The position numbers were made by a program, and so were the translations under genes. From positions 1 through 19,277 of the forward strand of contig JBFKAV010000056.1 in NCBI GenBank assembly GCA_041621405.1: a stretch of 19,277 nt of DNA. The letters run 5' to 3'. This DNA comes from JBFKAV01 sp041621405. Its GTDB lineage: Bacteria; Pseudomonadota; Alphaproteobacteria; Rhodobacterales; Rhodobacteraceae. Below, piece after piece: positions 6,675 to 12,763 of this stretch. A model generated the notes under the pieces. That model was not told the origin of the DNA. It was given only the letters and a program-made list of their open reading frames with translations, and made no database searches. Each line of letters opens with the position of its first letter. Position 1 is the first letter of the stretch.

Positions 6675-7400
6675 ATGAAGAAACTGACACTGACCGCGGC
6701 GCTGCTGGCGCTGACCGCAGGGAGCGCTTTCGCGCAAGACATGGTGCGGCTGGGTACCGAGGGCGCCTATCCCCCCTACAACTTCATCAACGATGGCGGC
6801 CAGGTCGACGGCTTCGAGCGCGAGCTCGGCGACGAGCTCTGCGCGCGAGCCGAGCTAACCTGCGAATGGGTGACCAACGACTGGGATTCGATCATCCCGA
6901 ACCTGCAGTCGGGCAACTACGACGTCATCATCGCGGGCATGAGCATCACCGAGGAGCGCGACCAGGTGATCGACTTCACGCAGAACTACATTCCGCCGGC
7001 GGCTTCGGCCTACGCGGCGCTTTCCGCCGATGTCGACGTGAGCTCGGCCGTGATCGCGGCGCAGACGGCGACGATCCAGGCCGCCCACGTGGCCGAATCG
7101 GGCGCGACGCTGGTGGAGTTCGCCACCCCCGAGGAGACGATCGCGGCGGTCAGGAACGGCGAGGCCGACGCGGTCTTCGCCGACAAGGACTACCTGGTGC
7201 CGATCGTGGCGGAATCGGGTGGCGAGCTGGTCTGGGCCGGCGAGGACGTGCAGCTTGGCGGCGGCGTCGGGATGGGGCTGCGTGAGAGCGATACCGAGCT
7301 TCGCGACAAGTTCGACGCCGCGATCCAGTCGATGAAGGACGACGGCACGCTGAACCCGCTGATCAAGAAGTGGTTCGGCGAAGAAGCCGTAGTGTTCTGA
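6675..7400 (+). CDS. Periplasmic amino-acid-type substrate-binding protein
   Basis: A 241-residue SBP_bac_3-family protein (HisJ/ArgT type). The signal peptide is MKKLTLTAALLALTAGSAFA with cleavage before QDMVRLG. The mature start VRLGTEGAYPPYNFIND and the motif VDGFERELGDELCARA are classical, as is WDSIIPNLQSGNYDVIIAGMS at about 73-93. The carboxylate/amine-binding region ITEERDQVIDFTQNY follows, and the C-terminus LNPLIKKWFGEE is typical. The mature protein has one cysteine pair (C56, C63) in the early ELCARAELTC segment that could form a disulfide, as in HisJ. The start ATG is preceded by GGGAGAAG. It sits between the ATPase and permease genes and is followed by a strong hairpin. The ligand cannot be read from sequence; the linked ligase hints at an amine or amino acid. 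Confidence 0.92.
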   Translation: MKKLTLTAALLALTAGSAFAQDMVRLGTEGAYPPYNFINDGGQVDGFERELGDELCARAELTCEWVTNDWDSIIPNLQSGNYDVIIAGMSITEERDQVIDFTQNYIPPAASAYAALSADVDVSSAVIAAQTATIQAAHVAESGATLVEFATPEETIAAVRNGEADAVFADKDYLVPIVAESGGELVWAGEDVQLGGGVGMGLRESDTELRDKFDAAIQSMKDDGTLNPLIKKWFGEEAVVF

Positions 7401-7408
7401 GCCCTTCC

Positions 7409-7432
7409 GGGCGGGGCCGCCTGGCTCCGCCC
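7409..7432 (+). terminator. Intercistronic hairpin after the binding-protein gene
   Basis: Two 10-base arms (GGGCGGGGCC and GGCTCCGCCC) pair with one G-U and enclose the loop GCCT, eight bases after the binding-protein stop codon. No U-run follows, so it is probably an RNA-stabilising or attenuating stem rather than a full terminator. This placement is common in ABC operons, where more binding protein than permease is needed. Confidence 0.6.
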
Positions 7433-7443
7433 GACCTCACCCC

Positions 7444-8325
7444 ATGTTCCAAACCTGCACCGATCCCGTCTCGCTCGAGGGCCTCGCCTGGCTTGCCTGC
7501 TATTTGACCACGGGCAAGCACCTGGCGTTCTATGGCGCCTTCGGCACGGTGATCCTGCTTCTCGCCGTCACCGCGCCGGTCGCGCTCGCCTTCGGCTTCC
7601 TCGGTGCCATGGCGGCACGCTCGCCGCTCCTGCCGGTCAGCCTTCTGGGCAAGACCTACACCGCGATGGTGCGCGGCGTGCCCGATATCGTGTTCTTCCT
7701 GTTCTTCGTGATCGCGCTCGACCAGGCGATCGAGTGGAGCGTGCACCAGATCCGCTGCCCCGACTGGACCGAGGAGATCCGCCGCGGCTCGGCTTTCGTC
7801 GTATGCCCGCAAGCGAAAGTCCCCCTGAGCACGACGCCGCAGATCTGGCACCAGGTCTACGGCTTCGGGCTCGCGGTCTTCACCTTCGCCATCGTCTTCG
7901 GCGCCTTCGCCGCCAACGTGCTCTACGGAGCGATGCGCGCCGTGCCGCATGCCCAGATCGAGACCGCCGAGGCCTTCGGCATGACCCATCGCCAGGCCTT
8001 CTGGCGGATCCTGGTGCCGCAGATGTGGATCTACGCGCTGCCGGGGCTCTCCAACCTCTGGATGATCCTGATCAAGGCCACGCCGCTCTTGTTCCTCCTC
8101 GGCATCCAGGACATCGTCTACTGGGCGCGCGAGCTCGGCGGCTCAAAGACCTCGGCCTATGAATACCCGCATCCAGACTGGCGGCTTTGGTACTTTGTCG
8201 GCCTCCTCGTCTTCTATCTCGGCTTCACCAAGCTCTCCGAAATCGCGCTCGCCCGCCTCACCCGGAGGCTCTCGCACGGCCAGGCAACGGCCGCCGGCGA
8301 GGAGCTGAGGAGGGCCGCGGCATGA
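7444..8325 (+). CDS. Amino-acid ABC transporter permease, first subunit (HisQ type)
   Basis: A 293-residue inner-membrane permease. It has hydrophobic segments at about 30-57, 80-98, 140-165, 195-220 and 255-275, and the cytoplasmic EAA loop ETAEAFGMTHRQAFWRILVPQ at about 173-193, which contacts the ATPase. It is longer than HisQ (about 228 residues) because of an extra loop at roughly 99-138 containing two cysteines (C105, C121). Two more cysteines (C5, C19) lie before the first membrane segment. The start is an ATG after the intercistronic hairpin without a strong ribosome binding site. Its stop overlaps the ATG of a 31-codon micro-ORF that leads to the second permease. It forms a heterodimeric channel with the next subunit. 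Confidence 0.92.
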   Translation: MFQTCTDPVSLEGLAWLACYLTTGKHLAFYGAFGTVILLLAVTAPVALAFGFLGAMAARSPLLPVSLLGKTYTAMVRGVPDIVFFLFFVIALDQAIEWSVHQIRCPDWTEEIRRGSAFVVCPQAKVPLSTTPQIWHQVYGFGLAVFTFAIVFGAFAANVLYGAMRAVPHAQIETAEAFGMTHRQAFWRILVPQMWIYALPGLSNLWMILIKATPLLFLLGIQDIVYWARELGGSKTSAYEYPHPDWRLWYFVGLLVFYLGFTKLSEIALARLTRRLSHGQATAAGEELRRAAA

Positions 8326-8417
8326 CTTGCGCGATGGACCGTCACCGGGTGCGGCACGAAATCGCTTCGCAATCGCTGTCGAGGCCTCCGCGGCTCCTCG
8401 GGAGGCGCCGGGAATGA
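8322..8417 (+). CDS. 31-residue micro-ORF bridging the two permease genes
   Basis: The ATG overlaps the stop of the first permease (ATGA at 8322-8325) and is preceded by GGAGG; the TGA overlaps the start of the second permease (ATGA at 8414-8417). The peptide is basic: MTCAMDRHRVRHEIASQSLS, then RPPRLLGRRRE. No family is recognised. A stem pairing GCCTCC (8384-8389) with GGAGGC (8401-8406) falls inside it and covers the ribosome binding site of the second permease. The arrangement suggests a translational-coupling leader rather than a functional protein. It could also be only a spacer with a fortuitous frame. Confidence 0.4.
   Translation: MTCAMDRHRVRHEIASQSLSRPPRLLGRRRE
8384..8406 (+). promoter_or_regulatory. 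Hairpin sequestering the second permease ribosome binding site
   Basis: GCCTCC and GGAGGC form perfect six-base arms around an 11-base loop. The 3' arm contains most of the GGGAGG Shine-Dalgarno (8400-8405) that serves the ATG at 8414. A ribosome translating the micro-ORF would open this stem. Confidence 0.4.
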
Positions 8418-9241
8418 GCTGCTGGGAGACGGTGCTCGACTACGGGTTGCGCTCGGTCGGGATCGGCGAGCGGCTCTTGCCGCGGAGCGACTTCACGCTT
8501 TGCCAGCAGTTCACGCTGATCGGGTCGGGGCTGATCTGGAACCTCTATTTCGGCGTCCTGGCGCTTGGCATGGGCTTCTTCCTCGCGGTCGCCGTGGCGC
8601 TCGGCAAGGGGGCGCGCAGCCCTTTGCTTCGCAAGCCCGCCGAGTGGTTCATCTTCGTGTTTCGCGGCTCGCCGCTCTTCATCCAGTTCTTCCTGGCCTA
8701 CGAGGCGCTGGTGCTGCTGCCGCGCGCCGGGATCGACGTGTTCGGCTTCGGCATCGCAACCTCCTGGACCACGCGGGCCTGGGCCGGAGCGCTCCTCGTG
8801 CTGTTCCTGAACACCGCGGCCTACGCGGGCGAGATCTTCTACGGCGCGCTCCGCGCCGTGCCGAAGGGCGACATCGAGGCGGCGGAAGCCTACGGCATGA
8901 CCGGCTGGACCAAGTTCCGCCGGATCACCTTTCCGACCATGCTGCGGCTGGCCTGGCCGGCCTACACCAACGAGGCGATCTTCCTCTTTCACGCCACCAC
9001 GCTGGTCTTCTTCTCCGGCTTCCCGGCCTGGCAGCAGCGCGGCGACGCGCTCTACTACGCCAACTACTTCGCCGACAAGACCTTCAACCCCTTCATTCCC
9101 TACCCGATAGTCGCTGCCTATTTCATCCTCCTGACGCTCATCCTGATCGGGCTCTTCGGGATCATGAACAAGCGGCTCAACCGCCATCTGCCGGCCGACC
9201 GCCGGCAGCGGGCACGGGTCCGCCCGCAATTCTTCCGGTGA
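8414..9241 (+). CDS. Amino-acid ABC transporter permease, second subunit (HisM type)
   Basis: A 275-residue inner-membrane protein. It has membrane segments near 36-62, 75-100, 115-135, 185-205 and 235-258, and the EAA loop EAAEAYGMTGWTKFRRITFPT at about 155-175. ATG at 8414 is preferred over an in-frame TTG at 8327 because GGGAGG lies nine bases upstream. It begins MSCWETVLDYGLRSVGIGER and has a second cysteine at residue 30 ahead of the first membrane segment, paralleling the cysteine pair in its partner. It pairs with the HisQ-type subunit and the ATPase. The glutamine-synthetase-like gene starts only four bases after its stop, so all are co-transcribed. Confidence 0.92.
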   Translation: MSCWETVLDYGLRSVGIGERLLPRSDFTLCQQFTLIGSGLIWNLYFGVLALGMGFFLAVAVALGKGARSPLLRKPAEWFIFVFRGSPLFIQFFLAYEALVLLPRAGIDVFGFGIATSWTTRAWAGALLVLFLNTAAYAGEIFYGALRAVPKGDIEAAEAYGMTGWTKFRRITFPTMLRLAWPAYTNEAIFLFHATTLVFFSGFPAWQQRGDALYYANYFADKTFNPFIPYPIVAAYFILLTLILIGLFGIMNKRLNRHLPADRRQRARVRPQFFR

Positions 9242-9245
9242 CAGA

Positions 9246-10580
9246 TTGAAAGACTGGTTCCACGCCCATCCCGACGTCAAGACGATCCGCGTGGCCGCCG
9301 CCGACCTCAATGGTCAGGCGCGCGGCAAGCGGATCCCGGCGCGCTTCGCCGAGAAGATCATCTCCGAGGGCACTCGGTTCCCGTTCTCGGTTCTCAACCT
9401 CGACATCTGGGGCGAGGACATCGACGACAGCCCGCTGGTCTTCGACGCGGGCGATCGGGACGGGGTGCTTCTGCCGACCGAGCGGGGCTTCCTGCCGATG
9501 CCCTGGCTCGAGGCGCCGACGGCGCTGTTGCCGATCTGGATGTTCCACGAGGACGGCCAGCCCTATGAGGGCGATCCCCGGCACGCGCTGAAGTCGGTGG
9601 TGGACCGCTACGCCGCCAAGGGGCTGACGCCGGTGGTGGCGACCGAACTCGAGTTCTACCTGATCGACGATTCCGGCCTTTCCCCGCGGGTGCCGCCCTC
9701 GCCCCGCTCGGGCAAGCGGCGGTCGGGGGGCGAGACGCTGGCGCTCCGGGCGCTCGACGCCTTCGACGTGTTTTTCTCGGCGCTCTACGACGCTTGCGAG
9801 GCGATGGACATCCCGGCCGACACGGCGATCTCGGAATCCGGCCCCGGCCAGTTCGAGGTGAACCTGGTGCACGGGCCGGACGCCATGAGGGCGGCCGACG
9901 ACGCCTGGATCTTCAAGCAGCTGGTCAAGGGGCTGGCGCGCCGCCACGGCTTTGCCGCGAGTTTCATGGCCAAGCCCTACGAGCAGTTCTCCGGCAACGG
10001 AATGCACACGCATTTCTCGGTACTCGACGCGCAGGGGGGGAACATCTTCGACGACGGCGGGCCCGAGGGGTCGGAGAAGCTGATGGCGGCGATCTCGGGC
10101 TGCCTCGCGGCGCTGCCGGACTTCACCCTCGTCTTCGCGCCGCACGGCAACAGCTACGATCGCCTGGTGCCCGAGAAGCACGCGCCGACGGGCATCGCCT
10201 GGGCCTACGAGAACCGCACCGCGGCGATCCGCGTGCCCTCGGGAAGCCCACGCGCGCGGCGGATCGAGCACCGCGTCTCGGGCGGCGACGTCAACCCCTA
10301 CCTGATGATCGCGGCGATCCTCGGTTCGGCGCTGGTCGGCATGGAGGAGGGCCAGAAGCCGCCCGCCCCGATCGAGGGCAACGCCTATGCGCTCGACCTG
10401 CCGCAGATCCCCGACACCTGGGAAGGCGCGCTGGCGGCCTTCGAGAAAAGCGCGATCGTGCCGCGGGTATTCCACGAGGAGCTGGTGCGGAACTATCTGC
10501 TGACCAAGAAGCAGGAGATCCACTATATGGCGGAGCTTTCCGAGGAGGAGCGGGTGGAGCTCTACCTCGACACGGTGTAG
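9246..10580 (+). CDS. Glutamine-synthetase-family ligase (GlnA-like, possible gamma-glutamyl-amine synthetase)
   Basis: A 444-residue glutamine synthetase-fold enzyme. The N-terminal beta-grasp domain carries VAAADLNGQARGKRIP. Catalytic-domain motifs are ELEFYL (E134, E136), ESGPGQFEVN (E197, E204), NGMHTHFS (H254, H256), ENRTAAIRVP (R324, R329) and RIEHRVSGGDVNPYL (E341, R343), so metal, ATP and glutamate sites look intact. The Tyr-containing adenylylation loop of GlnA is not recognisable. The family ligates glutamate to ammonia (GlnA) or to amines such as putrescine or ethanolamine (PuuA, GlnT and relatives). Being the last gene of an uptake operon favours a gamma-glutamyl-amine ligase, but this is inference. 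The start is TTG at 9246, the only close candidate that fits the family N-terminus; no good ribosome binding site precedes it, suggesting coupling to the upstream permease. Confidence 0.88.
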   Translation: MKDWFHAHPDVKTIRVAAADLNGQARGKRIPARFAEKIISEGTRFPFSVLNLDIWGEDIDDSPLVFDAGDRDGVLLPTERGFLPMPWLEAPTALLPIWMFHEDGQPYEGDPRHALKSVVDRYAAKGLTPVVATELEFYLIDDSGLSPRVPPSPRSGKRRSGGETLALRALDAFDVFFSALYDACEAMDIPADTAISESGPGQFEVNLVHGPDAMRAADDAWIFKQLVKGLARRHGFAASFMAKPYEQFSGNGMHTHFSVLDAQGGNIFDDGGPEGSEKLMAAISGCLAALPDFTLVFAPHGNSYDRLVPEKHAPTGIAWAYENRTAAIRVPSGSPRARRIEHRVSGGDVNPYLMIAAILGSALVGMEEGQKPPAPIEGNAYALDLPQIPDTWEGALAAFEKSAIVPRVFHEELVRNYLLTKKQEIHYMAELSEEERVELYLDTV

Positions 10581-10612
10581 GGCGGCATTGAGCCCATTAC
10601 GGACTATCAGAG

Positions 10613-10630
10613 ATCACGGATGACCGTGAT
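10613..10630. promoter_or_regulatory. Inverted repeat upstream of the NTF2-like gene
   Basis: ATCACGG-ATGA-CCGTGAT has perfect seven-base arms. It lies 33 bases after the ligase stop and 47 before the NTF2-like start. It could be an operator or a weak hairpin ending the upstream operon; no U-run follows. Confidence 0.35.
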
Positions 10631-10676
10631 ACAGTGCCGCTGGAGCCCCGTTTCAGTATGGTCATCGGAGGAGCGC

Positions 10677-11216
10677 ATGGCCGGCCCGTGCGACGCGATA
10701 TCGAACTACATCTTTGCGAAGGACTGCAACCGGCCGTGGCTGCTCCGTCGCGCGTTCACGGAGAACGCTCAACTCGAAATGGTCATCAGAACGGAGGCAA
10801 TCTCGTTCCCTTCCGCCGCGTCCGGGATCACGGAGATAGGTGAAACATTGGTGCGGAAGTTTTCCCTTGATAACGAGAACATTTTTACCTTCTGTCTCTC
10901 GAGTGCTCCGAAAGATCGACGCATCGAGTTCGGCTGCGAATGGCTGGTGGGCATGTCACGTCGCGACACCGGCGAAGTTCGGGTCGGTTGCGGAAGATAC
11001 GACTGGGTATTTGAGGACCTGCCTCGGATGCTCGCCTGCAACCTCAAGATCGCAATAGAATTGATGGTCGTATTGGATAGAGACACGATCCAGCTGATCA
11101 TGCCCTGGTTGACTGGCCTCGCCTACCCTTGGTGCCCTTCCGATCTTGCCCTAAGAAGCATGCCCGTTCTGGACGGCCTCAAGCCCGTTTCGGATTTCTT
11201 GGGCCGACGGGTTTAG
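10677..11216 (+). CDS. NTF2/SnoaL-like protein
   Basis: A 179-residue soluble protein resembling the nuclear-transport-factor-2/SnoaL cone fold. It has an N-terminal helix pair ending in the pattern DCNRPWLLRRAFTENAQLEM. Next come strands with a central GITEIGETLVRKF helix, then CEWLVGMSRRDTGEVRVGCGRYDW and a final strand IELMVVLDRDTI. The C-terminal tail with LTGLAYPWC extends beyond the usual domain. ATG at 10677 is chosen over the one at 10620 because GGAGGAG precedes it directly and the family-like sequence starts here. NTF2-like proteins range from isomerases and cyclases to binding proteins, so no activity can be assigned. Base composition is visibly less GC-rich than the surrounding operons. 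The next gene on the minus strand (DapB-like) converges on it. Confidence 0.65.
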   Translation: MAGPCDAISNYIFAKDCNRPWLLRRAFTENAQLEMVIRTEAISFPSAASGITEIGETLVRKFSLDNENIFTFCLSSAPKDRRIEFGCEWLVGMSRRDTGEVRVGCGRYDWVFEDLPRMLACNLKIAIELMVVLDRDTIQLIMPWLTGLAYPWCPSDLALRSMPVLDGLKPVSDFLGRRV

Positions 11217-11497
11217 CGCCGCCACGAAGGATCGGCCTGGGGCGCGAGTACATCCTGACGAACGCGGTCCGACGACAGTTTGGTCCGCACACTGGACAAA
11301 AACCCCTTGCCAGAACCTATGCGTCAAAAGATGGTCCTTATCGCCGGTGACAGAAATGGTTGAGTTTTGGCACATCCTGCGCTGCCGAGAAGGTCGGGAA
11401 CGAGCCCTTCGCCGACCAGAAGCTGCATGCCAACATAGGAAGGGCAGCGTGCCAAAGGTCTTCCTGCCCGCGCGATGCTTGGCGAATAGGCGTAGTA
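11217..11497. other. Convergent intergenic region, no gene recognised
   Basis: These 281 bases lie between the ends of the NTF2-like and DapB-like genes. Short open frames exist on both strands, but none shows a ribosome binding site plus recognisable motifs. The composition is mixed and lower in GC than the flanks. It could be the scar of a lost gene or mobile element, but I found no terminal inverted repeats or transposase motif. Confidence 0.4.
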
Positions 11498-12298
11498 CTA
11501 GGACTTCAGCATCTCATCCATGCCGTAGAAGCCGGGGCCTTGTGACGAAAGCCATGCCGCCGCTTCGAGCGTCGTCGCCACAAATGCCTTGTTGTCGGTC
11601 ACACGACTTATGATTTCGAGCCGTTGTCCCGAGCCAGCAAAGAAAACCGAGTTCTCGCAGACGACCTCGCCTCCTCTTGCAGAGGAAAAGCCGATAGTTC
11701 CGCGCTTGCGCCTGCCGGTTTCTCCATGACGGGCCGTCACTACCAGTTCGGACAGGTTTCGTCCTCGTCCTTCCGCCGCGTACTCGGCTAGCTCGATCGC
11801 TGTCCCGGAGGGCGCGTCGATCTTCTCCCACGGGTGGAAATCAAAAATCTCGATGTCGAAATGATCGCCCAGGAGCCGGGCGGCCAACTTCACCAGCTCG
11901 TACATCGCGATGACGGACTCGCTCATATTCGCGCCGATAAGCACCGGTATGGAGCGACCCGCCTCGGTGATAGCTGCCAGTTGCTTCTGATCGAATCCAG
12001 TGGTGCAAACGAGAACCGGAGTCTTCCGCTCGACAGCCACCGGAAGCAGGGTCATGGTTGCCGCGGCAGCACTGTAATCGACAATCACATCCGATGCATC
12101 GCAAAGCGCAGCAAGATCGGCAGTCAGTTGAAGACCAATCGGTGAAATACCGGCGATGGTTCCAAGATCAACTCCCATGTGGGGAAACCTAGGATGGTCG
12201 CAGCCGCCCGAAAGCGTGCAGGTCTCGTCGTCACTGATCGCCCTAATCAGCGTCTTGCCCAAGTTCCCAGCAGCCCCAAACAGCCCAATCCGCGTCAT
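11498..12298 (-). CDS. dapB: 4-hydroxy-tetrahydrodipicolinate reductase-like protein (DapB family)
   Basis: A 266-residue protein of the size and layout of DapB. It has an N-terminal Rossmann motif GLFGAAGNLG (5-14), VIVDYSAAAATM (71-82), TTGF (99-102), the active-site segment FHPWEKIDAPSGTA (154-167) and the C-terminal strand TIGFSSARGGEVVCENSVFF. H155 and K159 align with E. coli H159 and K163, so the key catalytic pair is kept, but the second histidine of the usual HH pair is proline. DapB makes tetrahydrodipicolinate with NAD(P)H in lysine and diaminopimelate synthesis. The start is ATG with GGAGG eight bases upstream. Composition is lower in GC than the neighbours (one hand-counted 60-base line is 52%). 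This may be an accessory copy or a catabolic relative rather than the housekeeping enzyme. Confidence 0.82.
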   Translation of the reverse strand: MTRIGLFGAAGNLGKTLIRAISDDETCTLSGGCDHPRFPHMGVDLGTIAGISPIGLQLTADLAALCDASDVIVDYSAAAATMTLLPVAVERKTPVLVCTTGFDQKQLAAITEAGRSIPVLIGANMSESVIAMYELVKLAARLLGDHFDIEIFDFHPWEKIDAPSGTAIELAEYAAEGRGRNLSELVVTARHGETGRRKRGTIGFSSARGGEVVCENSVFFAGSGQRLEIISRVTDNKAFVATTLEAAAWLSSQGPGFYGMDEMLKS

Positions 12299-12440
12299 GA
12301 CGGCAGCCTCCGAGATGATCTAAGATGAGTGATTTGGAACGAGTCTGCGAGAAGATTCCTAGTGTCGGCTTCGTCCCACAGAACGGACCCTACTTGCACG
12401 CGTTGGCTTGCGCTACCGACCGAAGACGGCGGAGAGGACT

Positions 12441-12677
12441 CTAGCCGACCAGCATCCGGTAGAGCTCATCCTTCAGATGCGCGCGCTTCTTGCGCATCTC
12501 CACCTCGTGCAGCTCCTCGGTGGGCTCCACGTTGCTTTCGGCCCGGTGCACGGCGCGGTTGATCTCGTGGTAGTCGTCCATGAGCTTGGCGAAATGCGCG
12601 TCGCTGCTCTTGAGCTCGGTGATCTTCTCGGCGTGATCGGGGAATTCCTCGTGAAGCTCGTGCGGCGTGTGGGTCAT
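12441..12677 (-). CDS. YdcH family protein (DUF465)
   Basis: A 78-residue, highly charged, helical protein with the DUF465 pattern. It begins MTHTPHELHEEFPDHAEKIT, continues with ELKSSDAHFAKLMDDYHEIN, and the second helix holds RAVHRAESNVEPTEELHEVE then MRKKRAHLKDELYRML. Such proteins form a short helical hairpin or coiled coil; their function is unknown. The ATG at 12677 has AAAGGA about 12 bases upstream. A near-consensus FNR-type box centred about 68 bases upstream of the start suggests induction under low oxygen. The frame remains open upstream into the DUF2235 gene, but the family starts here. Confidence 0.88.
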   Translation of the reverse strand: MTHTPHELHEEFPDHAEKITELKSSDAHFAKLMDDYHEINRAVHRAESNVEPTEELHEVEMRKKRAHLKDELYRMLVG

Positions 12678-12738
12678 GCGGGCGCGTCCTTTCCAGGGCT
12701 GATCGGGCCGACGGTAGGAAGCCCGCCGAGCCGCTGCC

Positions 12739-12752
12739 TTGACCCGGATCAA
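12739..12752 (-). promoter_or_regulatory. FNR/FnrL-type box upstream of the YdcH gene
   Basis: On the minus strand the site reads TTGAT-CCGG-GTCAA, nine of ten matches to TTGAT-N4-ATCAA. A -10-like TACCGT occupies about 12711-12716, which would place the box centre near -41.5, the usual class II activator position. The site also lies just downstream of the DUF2235 stop. Identification is by consensus only. Confidence 0.6.
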
Positions 12753-12763
12753 GCCGGACAGCT

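Noticed and set aside
8327..8413. An upstream TTG start for the second permease
   Set aside because: The extra 29 residues are not permease-like, whereas ATG at 8414 has a well-spaced GGGAGG.
11217..11497. A mobile-element scar in the convergent gap
   Set aside because: No transposase motif, no terminal inverted repeats and no target duplication could be found by eye.
12325..12444. A 39-codon plus-strand frame divergent from the DapB-like gene (MSDLERVCEKIPSVG start)
   Set aside because: No ribosome binding site, no family resemblance, and it ends inside the YdcH gene. It may be a remnant but is not supportable.
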